In this document: positions 52,470 to 61,242 of the stretch, piece by piece
How the letters are laid out: each line of letters begins with the position of its first letter
Numbering within the stretch: the first letter of the stretch is position 1
DNA from: Candidatus Thiodiazotropha endoloripes
GTDB taxonomy: Bacteria; Pseudomonadota; Gammaproteobacteria; Chromatiales; Chromatiaceae
Direction: 5' to 3'
NCBI RefSeq assembly: GCF_001708965.1
Contig: NZ_LVJW01000006.1
Coordinates: forward strand, 124,001 to 188,000
DNA: 64,000 nt
Program-made: the position numbers and the translations under genes
Notes under the pieces: model-generated
The model's database searches: none
The model's input: only the letters and a program-made list of their open reading frames with translations
Told to the model about the DNA's origin: nothing

Positions 52470-53670
52470 ATCTATTGAGCAGATTGGTGTTTATCCACTT
52501 TTTGGTCTCGTAAAACCAGGGCCCCATATCTTTGAATCGCAACACTTCAAAACGCTGGCCACGGCTCCAGGGGAGCAGTATGGAGAGAATGGCCCTCAAT
52601 CTGCCCGGATGTTGTTCAGGCAGTTTCAGTGCTTCGCTCTTCTTCAGCAGATACATCAACAGCAGATCCATATCTCCCCAGAACCAACGGGTTTTGACAC
52701 CGGTCTTATACTCCGGTGGATGTTTCGGATCGTCTGCGGAAACCATGGAGAGCAGTATCTCGGGAAAATCCACACCCGCATCGATGGCCAGCTGCAGGGA
52801 GCCCCAGTAGCGTCCGTTTATCTCCATGATGTAGGCATCACCCGTCGCCTCATCGATCTTGAACTCAACCATTGCCACCCCATGCCATCCCAGGGCAGTC
52901 AACAGCTTCTGACTGTACTCATCGACCTTTGGATCGATCAAGCGGCTCTCCCGGAGTACGCTGACACCCCCTGAAGGGGGCTTTTCACGTAATCGTGAGT
53001 GGGCAAATTTGGCAATACATTTACCATCGTTGAAGCAGTAGAAGGCTCCGGAGCCCACCCCGCTTATACGCTGCTGTAGAATGACCGGATAGACTTCAGG
53101 AACATACGCTTCCAATTTCTCAAGCAACTCACTACGATCTGCAGCATAGTCGACCGCCGTGGAGATCCAGCCACTCGAAGACTTGACTCTGGACCTGACC
53201 GGCTTCAAGACAACCGGATATTTGAGCCCGGCACCGCTCAGGCCCTGCTCCACACCGTCACTGGAGTTGATCACCAACGATTGAGGCACAGGCATACCGA
53301 TCGACTTTGCCAGCTCCAGGATGTGATTCTTGTCCGCAGCCGCATTGATCGCCGCATCATCCGCAATCGGCAGAGTGCAAGTGGTTGGAAATCTCGCCCT
53401 GTGTTTAGAAACCAGTAACAGACAGACATCGGTGACAGGCATCAATACCTCAATCCCATACCGCTCAACGGTATCGATGAGAAAATCGACAAAAGCCTCC
53501 GGCTCCTCGGCAGGATTGGGATAGCTTACGCCAAGGTGACAATACTTTGAGGAGGACGCCAGAGATCTCTTGGATTCGGATCCGACAAAAACCTGGTGCC
53601 CTTTTGAGCCAAGCGAGCGGGTTACCGCCAATGCAGCTCTTGCGTATCCGTCAGTAACAAAAACCTTCAT
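52462..53670 (-). CDS. ATP-grasp domain protein
   Basis: A 402-residue ATP-grasp enzyme, related to carbamoyl-phosphate-synthase-like ligases. The N-terminal Rossmann-like region is MKVFVTDGYARAALAVTRSLG. The ATP-grasp fold has YPVVLKPVRSRVKSSSGW, HGVAMVEFKIDEATGDAYIMEINGRYWGSLQLA (the Mg ligands are Glu and Asn). Such proteins form amide or ester bonds with ATP, for example attaching an amino acid to a polymer. Neighbouring FemAB-like and deacetylase genes suggest polysaccharide modification. No ribosome-binding site precedes the ATG; a degenerate repeat copy occupies that place. Confidence 0.85.
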   Translation of the reverse strand: MKVFVTDGYARAALAVTRSLGSKGHQVFVGSESKRSLASSSKYCHLGVSYPNPAEEPEAFVDFLIDTVERYGIEVLMPVTDVCLLLVSKHRARFPTTCTLPIADDAAINAAADKNHILELAKSIGMPVPQSLVINSSDGVEQGLSGAGLKYPVVLKPVRSRVKSSSGWISTAVDYAADRSELLEKLEAYVPEVYPVILQQRISGVGSGAFYCFNDGKCIAKFAHSRLREKPPSGGVSVLRESRLIDPKVDEYSQKLLTALGWHGVAMVEFKIDEATGDAYIMEINGRYWGSLQLAIDAGVDFPEILLSMVSADDPKHPPEYKTGVKTRWFWGDMDLLLMYLLKKSEALKLPEQHPGRLRAILSILLPWSRGQRFEVLRFKDMGPWFYETKKWINTNLLNRLD

Positions 53671-53675
53671 AGTGA

Positions 53676-53694
53676 GGGAGTGTTTACACCAATT
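53676..53694 (+). repeat. dispersed repeat, diverged copy at ATP-grasp start
   Basis: GGGAGTGTTTACACCAATT aligns with GGGCCTGTTAACACGAATC at 14 of 19 positions. It sits between the deacetylase stop and the ATP-grasp start codon. Confidence 0.3.
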
Positions 53695-54703
53695 AAAAAA
53701 TATTCAGGACCGTACAGAGAAACAGGGGTTTACTGCTCGAATTATTGGTATGGATATTAAATCTGGGTAGCGCCATTGGGTTTGAATCCTTGGCAACATA
53801 GCCTCTGCTGATTGTGAATCCAAGCCGGAATCCCGACTCATCGACAATTTTTTCGATGGCTGGATTGCAGTTGCCATTCGGATAGGCGATGGTATCGATC
53901 TCCTTACCGGTCTTCTCCTTAATCAGGCTTCTGGATTCAACAATCTCATGCCTGGCTTCATCCAACTCTATCTGGGTGAGAATCCTGTGACTCAAAGCAT
54001 GTGAGCCAAAGCTGATACGCTCTTTGCCCAGCTGATTGACCTGCTGCCAATCCATGTATGCATCCAACTTCATGTCGATGGCACTCTGCGGTTGATGTGC
54101 TCTCAATCTCTCCAGGGTCTGGTAGATCTCCGCATAGGGCTTGGTCTTCAGTTGGGTTACCGCACGGCGCAGCAGCTCTTTGCCGGCGCCAGCTTCAATA
54201 GCAGCGAGTTCCATCAGTAACGATTGATCGGCTTCCGCTTCACTCTCATTCAACTGTGTCAGTCTGGCGAGCATCTCCTCCTGCCAAAACACCTCACCAC
54301 TGCCGATATAGTTATAGGGCAGAAAGATGGTTGCCGGCACACCCTCCGCGGTCAACGCCGACCTGGCATGCTCAAAATTATCCCGCCAGCCATCATCAAA
54401 AGTGACCAGTAGACTGTTGCCGGCCATTGGTTGGTTATCCAGCAGGATTGCCTGTAACTCCTCCATATCGATGATGTGAAACTCATCCTTCAACCATCTC
54501 AGATGCTTACGGAACAGCGCACTCTCTGTGATGATCGCATCAGCCGAGTTTGTTTTTGCCGCCTGTGCATCAGGCAGAATACGGTGGTAGGCCAGCACGC
54601 AGACACGATCACGAAGCCGGTTGTTCTTAATCAGTGACAACAGACCGGAATAGTGGAGTGCGTAGGCAATAAAGGTCTTTATGGCATTCTTGATCAGTCG
54701 CAT
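53693..54703 (-). CDS. polysaccharide deacetylase (CE4)
   Basis: A 336-residue NodB-type deacetylase. LLVTFDDGWRDNFEHA carries the TFDDG metal/catalytic motif, and ERISFGSHALSHRIL supplies HxxSH-type zinc ligands; IDTIAYPNGN is the conserved third segment. An N-terminal hydrophobic helix (TFIAYALHYSGLLSL) may anchor it. It removes acetyl groups from N-acetylated sugars in the growing or exported polymer. It is the first gene of the minus-strand cluster, with its promoter region upstream near 54704. Confidence 0.88.
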   Translation of the reverse strand: MRLIKNAIKTFIAYALHYSGLLSLIKNNRLRDRVCVLAYHRILPDAQAAKTNSADAIITESALFRKHLRWLKDEFHIIDMEELQAILLDNQPMAGNSLLVTFDDGWRDNFEHARSALTAEGVPATIFLPYNYIGSGEVFWQEEMLARLTQLNESEAEADQSLLMELAAIEAGAGKELLRRAVTQLKTKPYAEIYQTLERLRAHQPQSAIDMKLDAYMDWQQVNQLGKERISFGSHALSHRILTQIELDEARHEIVESRSLIKEKTGKEIDTIAYPNGNCNPAIEKIVDESGFRLGFTISRGYVAKDSNPMALPRFNIHTNNSSSKPLFLCTVLNIF

Positions 54704-54749
54704 ATTGTCTTGGCTTATACTTTAAGAGCCTTGTTTGGGCCGGTCTACA

Positions 54750-54773
54750 CCAGGGCCTGTTATCACGAATCCA
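54750..54773 (+). repeat. dispersed repeat, copy B
   Basis: The element contains GGGCCTGTTATCACGAATC. It matches copy A (4168-4191) at 23 of 24 positions and lies 47 bases before the deacetylase start (minus strand). Confidence 0.6.
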
Positions 54774-55180
54774 ATTGGTCCAAAAATCTGGGCCGAAAAG
54801 TAGTCGCACTATTCTAGGAGCTGATCACAGCAAGCGCCCCGTCACTGCATGGCGCCAAAACCAGAAGCGATCTGATTTGGCAGCATGATGTCGGTTCATG
54901 ACTCGTGCAGGACTTCGTTGAACAGAACCACCTTTGTAATCCCGATCGCGCAATATCACGATTCACCATTAGCACGACATACTCAGCCGCCGGGTTAACA
55001 ACCTATACCCTAGCATTATCGGTAGCGCTTTTATAATCCTTTAGAGTGTTTCAGAATATGAAATATTACCCCTCGGCGACTGATCCATTTCAGCTGCAGC
55101 CCCGACTCTCCAGGCCCCAGCCCCACCAGACACTCGACTGAACCATTCAATACTAATTTCCATATTTACAACAAGTTACT

Positions 55181-55345
55181 TTATCTCAGCTGACCAAGGC
55201 CCCACTCTGGCAGAGTGACAAGTTCAACCCATTGCAACGCAGCATCAAAGGCTTCACCACCCCATTGACTGAGCAGATTGAGCAACCGTCGAACCAGCTG
55301 CCTAAACTGTCTATACAGTGGACCCTCCGGACAATCGCCCGGCAT
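55181..55345 (-). CDS. candidate 54-aa hypothetical protein
   Basis: A short frame from ATG 55345, with AAGGG five bases upstream. The product begins MPGDCPEGPLYRQFRQLVRR, an amphipathic basic helix, and continues LLNLLSQWGGEAFDAALQWV with an aliphatic C-terminal helix. An upstream ATG at 55429 would add 28 less protein-like residues. It is divergent from the DAHP synthase gene. Composition is plausible but there is no recognised family. Confidence 0.35.
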   Translation of the reverse strand: MPGDCPEGPLYRQFRQLVRRLLNLLSQWGGEAFDAALQWVELVTLPEWGLGQLR

Positions 55346-55506
55346 TTCGACCCTTGGCGTCCTGCACCACCCCCAATATGAATGGGGTTTAGTTGTTAGG
55401 AACATGATTAACTGTCGGCAGCTTGGCACAAACTCTTATCGCTGATTCAGTGGATGCATGTATAATCAGCTGTTTTTTGGACCATTGAACAATCGGCTTC
55501 CAGCGC

Positions 55507-56571
55507 ATGAAACAAACTGACGATCTCCGCATCAAAGCCATCAAGGAACTCAATCCTCCGGCTCAGATACACCAGGAACTGCCCATCACAGAAAAGGCCT
55601 CAAATACCGTATTTGATGCCCGTCGGGGGATACACCGGATTCTGCATGGTGAGGATGACCGCCTGCTGGTGATCATCGGCCCCTGCTCGGTTCACGATCC
55701 TGAGGCTGCCCTCGATTATGCCAGCAGACTGCAGCCGCTGCGGGAATCCCTGAAGGATGACCTGGAGATCGTGATGCGGGTCTATTTCGAAAAACCACGC
55801 ACAACCGTGGGATGGAAGGGACTGATCAACGATCCGACCCTGGATGACCGCTTTGAAATCAATGCCGGACTGCGCTTGGCCAGAAAACTGCTGCTGGATA
55901 TCAATGACCTGGGAGTTCCGGCCGGAACCGAGTATCTGGATCTGATCAGCCCCCAATATATCGCCGATCTGATCAGTTGGGGAGCGATCGGTGCGCGCAC
56001 CACGGAGAGCCAGGCGCACAGAGAGCTGGCGTCAGGCCTCTCCTGCCCGGTCGGCTTCAAGAATGCGACCAACGGCAGCATGCGGGTGGCGATGGATGCG
56101 ATTCGCTCTTCATCCCGCCCGCATCACTTTCTCTCGGTGACCAAAGAGGGAAATTCCGCCATCTTCTCCACCCACGGCAATCCCGATTGTCATGTAATCC
56201 TGAGAGGCGGCAGCCGCCCGAACTATGACTCGGAGAGCATCAACATCGCTGCGGATGAGATGGAGAGTAATGGCTTGAAACCCCGGCTGATGGTCGATTT
56301 CAGCCATGCGAACAGCCGTAAACAGCACCCCCGCCAGCTGCTGGTCGGACGTGATGTGGCAAGCCAGATCGCCCGTGGCGACAATCGCATCATGGGTGCA
56401 ATGATTGAAAGTTTCCTGACTGCCGGTCGACAAGATAGAGTTGAAGGGGAAACCCTGACCTATGGCCAAAGTATTACCGACGCCTGCATCGGTTGGGATG
56501 ACAGTGTGCCACTTCTCAACACACTGGCTGAAGCGATCAGGCAGAGACGACAGAGCAGCAAGGCCACATAA
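55507..56571 (+). CDS. DAHP synthase (3-deoxy-7-phosphoheptulonate synthase), class I
   Basis: A 354-residue AroF/G/H-type enzyme. Family motifs are LLVIIGPCSVHDPEAALDYA, RVYFEKPRTTVGWKGLINDP, GARTTESQAHRELASGLSCPVGFKN, HVILRGGSRPNYDSESI and MVDFSHANSRKQ, containing the Cys, His, Glu and Asp metal ligands. It condenses phosphoenolpyruvate and erythrose-4-phosphate at the start of the shikimate pathway, in the cytoplasm. Which amino acid inhibits it cannot be told. It is a single gene. Confidence 0.94.
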   Translation: MKQTDDLRIKAIKELNPPAQIHQELPITEKASNTVFDARRGIHRILHGEDDRLLVIIGPCSVHDPEAALDYASRLQPLRESLKDDLEIVMRVYFEKPRTTVGWKGLINDPTLDDRFEINAGLRLARKLLLDINDLGVPAGTEYLDLISPQYIADLISWGAIGARTTESQAHRELASGLSCPVGFKNATNGSMRVAMDAIRSSSRPHHFLSVTKEGNSAIFSTHGNPDCHVILRGGSRPNYDSESINIAADEMESNGLKPRLMVDFSHANSRKQHPRQLLVGRDVASQIARGDNRIMGAMIESFLTAGRQDRVEGETLTYGQSITDACIGWDDSVPLLNTLAEAIRQRRQSSKAT

Positions 56572-56686
56572 AATCAGGGGATAGTCTGCAACAGTCGGCG
56601 TGGCACTGACTTAAGAATGGAGTTGACTGGCGGTAATCATAGCAGCTATGAAACAGATAAACGCAATGGTATCAGGATAGTACGGC

Positions 56687-58768
56687 ATGCCCGAAGAAGC
56701 GATTGAGTTACTGGTTTTAGGAAATACAACCCCTGAAGTAGAAACCTGTCTGGACTCCCTGCGTAACAGTGGCACACCGGCTCATGCGATTCGAATCGAT
56801 CATGATGCTGATCAACTGGCCGAACAACTGAAGAAAAAACGCCCTCTGGATCTGCTGATCTATACGGTCGAAGCCGACGCTCTGGAGATCAACCAACTGC
56901 TTGCACTACTGGGTGTCACCAGCTCTGCCACCCCGGTGATCGGCGTCAGTGACGAAGCCGATGACGAGCTGCGCATCTCACTGATGAAACAGGGCATAGC
57001 GGACCTGGTTGAACGTAAAAATTTCGATCACCTGGTTCAGGTCATCCTCCGAGAGTATAAGAATCTCAATATCGCACGGCGACTGCAGTTGATTGAACAC
57101 CAACTGGAAGAGGCTGAGGAGCGCTGCGACGCTCTGACCGAAAGCTCCAGGGATGCGATCGCCTACGTCCACGAAGGCATGCATGTCACCGCCAATCGTG
57201 CCTATCTTGAGCTGTTCGGATTGGCCAGTGAGGAGGAGATCGAAGGGCTTCCAATCATGGATATGATCGCCCCCTCTGAGCACGCCGGATTCAAGAAACT
57301 GCTGCGAAAGCTGAGTGCTGACAGCGAACACTCCAGTGAAATGAAAACCACCTGTCTGCGCAGTGATGGTGCAGAGTTCAGCGCGGAACTCCACTTTACA
57401 CCGGCAAGCATCGATGGAGAGCCCTGCACACAGGTGGTATTTCGAGATCAATCGATTACTCGGGAGGTGGAAGAGAAACTGCGCCTGCTGAGTACCCAGG
57501 ATGTTCAGACAGGACTCTACAATCGCCAATACTTCCTCAATCAGCTCGAAGAGGAGGTCAGACGCAACAAACCCTCCGGCAGCAAAGGGAATACACTGTT
57601 CTACGTCACCCTGAACAATTTTACTGAAATTCGCAGCAAGACAGGCATCAAAGCCAGCGACACGCTGCTTTTGGAGATTGCCGGACTACTGCGTAAAACC
57701 GTCGGAAGCCAACAGGTGCTGGCCAGGTTCGGCGATCACACTTTCACCATACTATCTCAAGAGACTGAACCAAAAAGTGCCGAACAGATTGCGAAAAAGG
57801 TCTGCGATGCAATAGAGAGTAACAAACAGTCAGATCAGGAAATCCAGGCCACATGCAGTATTGGCGTGGTCTTCTGCTCTGAAGAGTTCTCCACAGGCAA
57901 CGATTTCATCACCCATGCCTATCAAGCCTGTGAAATGGCTCGTTCGAAAGGTGGTAACAGCTACTATATTGCCGAAGAGCCGATTCCGGCTACTGACAGC
58001 GGCACCTCAGGAGAGGCCGATCTCTCCGCATTGATTCGTTTTGCCTTCGACAACGATAAATTTCAGCTGGCCTTTCAACCCATCGTCAGCCTGCATGGCG
58101 ACACCCGGGAAAACTATGCGGTCACCCTGCGTCTTCTCGATGAACAACAGGAGGAGATCCAACCGGACCACTTCCTGAGTCAGATCCAGGAGATGGGGCG
58201 TATGCATGAGCTGGACAGGTGGGTCATCAAAAATGCCATTGACGAACTGGCGAAACAGCGCAAGCAGGGTAAGAAGATCAATTTTCTGATCAATATCTCC
58301 GGCAGTTCGCTGGATGATGAGACCTTGCTGCTGTTCGTCTGCGATTGCCTGAGAGACTATGAAGCCAAGGGCTCCTGGGTCACCTTTCAGTTTGATGACA
58401 GCGAGGCGAGGAGCCATCTGCAGAAGCTGAAGAAATTCGCAGAAGGATTGAAAAAGATCAAATGCAAAACCTGTATCGACCATTTCGGCCTGGCGAAAAA
58501 ACCCGAAGCGATTCTCAGTAGCTTTCCCCTCGATTTCGTCCAGTTCCACACCTCGTTTCTGAGTGATCTGTCTGAAAATCAGGATAAACAGGACAAGCTG
58601 AATCATCTGAACGAACTGGTTCAGGCGGAGGATATCAAGACCATCGCCTCCGGGGTGGAGGAAGCTGGCAGTCTGGCGATACTCTGGTCGATCGGTATCA
58701 ACTACATTCGGGGATACTTCATCCAGGAGCCATCCGACTCCATCGACTACGACTTCAATAGCGACTGA
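56687..58768 (+). CDS. FimX-like c-di-GMP receptor (REC-like, PAS, degenerate GGDEF and EAL)
   Basis: A 693-residue protein, nearly the length of Pseudomonas FimX (about 690). The N-terminal receiver-like domain (1-125) lacks the acidic pocket, and a PAS domain follows (about 150-265). The GGDEF domain has GDHTF at 349-353 instead of GGDEF, and the EAL domain has AVT at 478-480 instead of EAL. The EAL start (FQPIVSLHGDTRENYAV) resembles the FimX c-di-GMP-binding site. FimX binds c-di-GMP and controls type IV pilus assembly without catalysis. This gene is likely also a non-enzymatic receptor. It is monocistronic; no pilus genes are in the window. Confidence 0.85.
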   Translation: MPEEAIELLVLGNTTPEVETCLDSLRNSGTPAHAIRIDHDADQLAEQLKKKRPLDLLIYTVEADALEINQLLALLGVTSSATPVIGVSDEADDELRISLMKQGIADLVERKNFDHLVQVILREYKNLNIARRLQLIEHQLEEAEERCDALTESSRDAIAYVHEGMHVTANRAYLELFGLASEEEIEGLPIMDMIAPSEHAGFKKLLRKLSADSEHSSEMKTTCLRSDGAEFSAELHFTPASIDGEPCTQVVFRDQSITREVEEKLRLLSTQDVQTGLYNRQYFLNQLEEEVRRNKPSGSKGNTLFYVTLNNFTEIRSKTGIKASDTLLLEIAGLLRKTVGSQQVLARFGDHTFTILSQETEPKSAEQIAKKVCDAIESNKQSDQEIQATCSIGVVFCSEEFSTGNDFITHAYQACEMARSKGGNSYYIAEEPIPATDSGTSGEADLSALIRFAFDNDKFQLAFQPIVSLHGDTRENYAVTLRLLDEQQEEIQPDHFLSQIQEMGRMHELDRWVIKNAIDELAKQRKQGKKINFLINISGSSLDDETLLLFVCDCLRDYEAKGSWVTFQFDDSEARSHLQKLKKFAEGLKKIKCKTCIDHFGLAKKPEAILSSFPLDFVQFHTSFLSDLSENQDKQDKLNHLNELVQAEDIKTIASGVEEAGSLAILWSIGINYIRGYFIQEPSDSIDYDFNSD

Positions 58769-58790
58769 GTCTGTGAGCGTGCGCCGCCAA

Positions 58791-58813
58791 TAAAAAAGGC
58801 GCCTCAGCGCCTT
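58791..58813 (-). terminator. Rho-independent terminator of the Met-rich membrane protein gene
   Basis: AAGGCGC-CTCA-GCGCCTT (58796-58813); on the minus strand the hairpin is followed by TTTTTTATT. It lies 31 bases after the stop at 58845. On the plus strand the T tract is missing, so it serves the minus-strand gene. Confidence 0.8.
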
Positions 58814-58844
58814 CCTCAAAACTATGCCTGGTCATACCACTGCT

Positions 58845-59366
58845 TCACCAGGGCATAAAATTGTTCCAAAAAGTCATCGGCCGGGAGACATCATGAATAT
58901 TGTGATTCATGCTGTGCATTCCCCGTTGAATGCTGTAGGTGGAGTGGGTGATATTTTTCATCGATTCGTTCATGGAGTTCATACTGGTCAACATCGGCTC
59001 CAGTGCCCTGACATCCTGAGCCATGGAATCGACACTCACTGCCATGGTGCGTACATTCGCAGAGAGCTGGCCAACACTGTCTGTCATGGTCATCAGATTA
59101 CTCGACATGACATTCATGTTGGAGTCAACGCTCAATGCCAGAAAATGAACATCCTTGGCCAAACTGAATATCAGGTAGAAACCGTAGGCGGCCAGTAGGA
59201 TGAAAGCGAAAAGAGATGGGTAGACAATCAGCTCCCAACGCCTGGCACTGGTCTCAAACGCTAGGGAAAGACGGTCCATCGAGGACTGGTTTTCGCCCAC
59301 CTCCCGGTCAATATCAGCTTTTCCGGAAGGGTCGTTTAGGGCTTTATCGTCATATTTATCTGTCAT
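58845..59366 (-). CDS. hypothetical Met-rich membrane protein
   Basis: A 173-residue protein with a charged N-terminal region, a Ser/Arg segment (LAFETSARRWEL), one membrane span (YPSLFAFILLAAYGFYLIF) and a C-terminal coiled region. That last part contains 14 methionines in about 90 residues, in a loose pattern (MTMTDSVGQL, RTMAVSVDSM, LTSMNSMNESM). It resembles the signalling helix of methyl-accepting proteins but has no methylesterase-type motifs. Its stop is followed by an intrinsic terminator. It is convergent with the FimX-like gene. Function unknown. Confidence 0.75.
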   Translation of the reverse strand: MTDKYDDKALNDPSGKADIDREVGENQSSMDRLSLAFETSARRWELIVYPSLFAFILLAAYGFYLIFSLAKDVHFLALSVDSNMNVMSSNLMTMTDSVGQLSANVRTMAVSVDSMAQDVRALEPMLTSMNSMNESMKNITHSTYSIQRGMHSMNHNIHDVSRPMTFWNNFMPW

Positions 59367-59757
59367 GCTTCGCAGAACCTGACTGTTACCTTCTCGTTAC
59401 TTAGTTGGAAAATATTAGCATAACAATTATTTATCACAATAAAAGTCTCTTTATATGCTGATAGACTGAATCGGCATCGGGGCACTTATCAGGGGAGAGC
59501 TGGCAGCCAGTGTCGGCTGGAGTGATCGGACGAAGCGAAATCATGAAAAAATATTGATTTTAGCCGTTCCACCAAGATTCCTTTCAAAACAAAGGGTTAA
59601 TTATCAGCAAGCACCCCCATACGCTCACCGCAAATCAGATTTGGTGAAAAATCAGTGGATTGTTCGTGATCAGGGGATAGACGATGGGAGATCCGCTACA
59701 TTACCACAAATATTGCGTGGGAATAGCAAACGGATCCTCCCGATCAACTCTTGGTCG
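59367..59757. other. intergenic region
   Basis: About 390 bases, AT-rich near the Met-rich protein start, then mixed. No gene, repeat or clear promoter was recognised. Confidence 0.45.
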
Positions 59758-60336
59758 TCAGAAATCGCCGGCTGCACCGCGATTCATGATATCCAGAATG
59801 TACTCTTTAACCTGAATAGCCTTCTCTTTTAGCGCCGGAGGCAGTGGCTCTCCACCATAGATCATCATGTCCATGTTCAAGGTCATCAACCACAACTTGC
59901 CCTGCTTGTCCTCGATCAGGGTGATCCGGCAGGGCAGATAGGCTGAATAGGCATCGGAGTAATCGAGCATCTCAGCTGCGATCAGGGAGTTACAGAATAG
60001 ATAGATCTTTACAAACCGATAGTCGCTACCGGATTTGGCCTCGATATCAAGCGACAGGGGCAGTTCACCCACATTGGACATGTTGTGTTCGTTGGCGACG
60101 AACTTCATGGTCTCTTCCACATCCTCTGCACTCAGTCCCTCTTCCACCTGCACCTTCCAGATGCTCGCTTCGGCAGCGCTTTTGCTCTCCACCAATGCCT
60201 CGCCAAACTCTTTGAAAACATTCCCGGCTCCTGGATCAAAGCCATCGAGCGCGTTATTGAATTTTGCATACAGGGCCGCAGCGCCGATTACCGCCAGCAG
60301 TCCAATCAAAGCCAATAAATTTCTTAACATCCCCAT
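59758..60336 (-). CDS. DUF302 family membrane-anchored protein
   Basis: A 192-residue protein from ATG 60336 (GGAGAG upstream); the frame runs back to TTG codons that are not credible starts. A membrane anchor (LLALIGLLAVIGAAALYA) precedes a DUF302-like domain. IYLFCNSLIAAEMLDYSDAYSAYLPCRITLIEDKQGKLWLMTLNMDMM matches the family core with its conserved Cys and Pro. DUF302 proteins are common in sulfur-oxidising bacteria, but the function is unknown. It is in the same direction as the ParA gene. Confidence 0.82.
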   Translation of the reverse strand: MGMLRNLLALIGLLAVIGAAALYAKFNNALDGFDPGAGNVFKEFGEALVESKSAAEASIWKVQVEEGLSAEDVEETMKFVANEHNMSNVGELPLSLDIEAKSGSDYRFVKIYLFCNSLIAAEMLDYSDAYSAYLPCRITLIEDKQGKLWLMTLNMDMMIYGGEPLPPALKEKAIQVKEYILDIMNRGAAGDF

Positions 60337-60355
60337 CTCTCTCTCCAACAAACAA

Positions 60356-60361
60356 ATTATA
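60356..60361 (-). promoter_or_regulatory. possible -10 element of the DUF302 gene
   Basis: TATAAT on the minus strand, about 20 bases before the start codon. The -35 match is poor, so the call is weak. Confidence 0.3.
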
Positions 60362-60519
60362 TTTCTAAATTCGATCCCGTCCCATGGGGACAGATAACCG
60401 TGAGACCTTCTGTGTTGTTACCGGTAGTTGTATGCCCAGCACGACACACGCTGATAGGCGATCTATCAATTATGCCTTACAAATGATAACAGACCCCAAT
60501 GAATTGATTGAGAAATCGG

Positions 60520-61155
60520 CTATTGTGAGACATATTTCGGGTAGAGGGCTGCCGTTAAAGCATAAAACTCTTTACTACCCTTGCCCCTGGGATCGAGCTC
60601 GTAGACTGCCAATCCCTCACTGAATGAGCGCCGGAACACCGTTCTCTGACAGAGGCGATGTTTTACAAAACGAACATCCGGCAGGGAGACCAGGGCTGCG
60701 GCAGCCTCATCGGATTCCCGTATCGCGTGGTGTGTATCGGCACGATTGATGAAAGTCAGCAATTCGGGGCGCTCCCCATCCACCGCCTCATCGAGGAAAT
60801 TAATAAAGCGTTGAGTCGACCAGATATCGGCCTGGGAGGGTGGCACCGGTATCACCACCCGATCTGCCAGCGCCAGTGCCAGCTTCATCGACTCGATATC
60901 GGACGCCCCCACATCGATCAATACCTCATCGTAGCCGGCAAGTTTTTTACGGCTCAGAGCTGAGCCGCTTTTTATCTTCAGAAAGGGTTCAAAACCCTCT
61001 TCATTGCGGACTTCGGAAACATCACTCAGTGTTGCCTGTGGATCTGCATCGATGACCAGTACATCAGCCTCAGCCATTTCCAACCAGACAGCCAGATTGA
61101 AGGTAACCGTACTCTTTCCGGACCCTCCTTTCAGACTACCGATTACAGTTATCAT
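60520..61155 (-). CDS. orphan ParA/MinD-type ATPase
   Basis: A 211-residue P-loop ATPase with the deviant Walker A KGGSGKST (signature Lys9, Lys14), LVIDADPQATLS (switch/Walker A-prime) and VLIDVGAS (Walker B). ParA-like ATPases position plasmids, chromosomes, chemoreceptors or other cargo by dimerising on membranes or DNA. No ParB gene is adjacent and no parS-like site was noticed, so the cargo is unknown. GGGGAG precedes the ATG. The neighbouring downstream gene is the DUF302 protein. Confidence 0.88.
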   Translation of the reverse strand: MITVIGSLKGGSGKSTVTFNLAVWLEMAEADVLVIDADPQATLSDVSEVRNEEGFEPFLKIKSGSALSRKKLAGYDEVLIDVGASDIESMKLALALADRVVIPVPPSQADIWSTQRFINFLDEAVDGERPELLTFINRADTHHAIRESDEAAAALVSLPDVRFVKHRLCQRTVFRRSFSEGLAVYELDPRGKGSKEFYALTAALYPKYVSQ

Positions 61156-61242
61156 ACACTCCCCTTTATTATTGTGATTCGCCCCGTTATTAGACTGATC
61201 AGGTACCTGCTGAAAGGATTGCCGTTAAACTGTCAGTACCAT

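Larger units (their letters stand above)
54704..55506. other. 800-base intergenic region after the polysaccharide locus
   Basis: Contains the best copy of the dispersed repeat (54750-54773), a GCCGGGTTAACAA stretch at 54989-55001 whose exact reverse complement is at 47176-47188, and a candidate short gene at 55181-55345. The rest shows no clear feature. Confidence 0.45.

Noticed and set aside
58007-58819. 270-codon minus-strand frame opposite the FimX-like gene
   Set aside because: Antisense shadow of a complete gene, with no ribosome-binding site, and it crosses the terminator.
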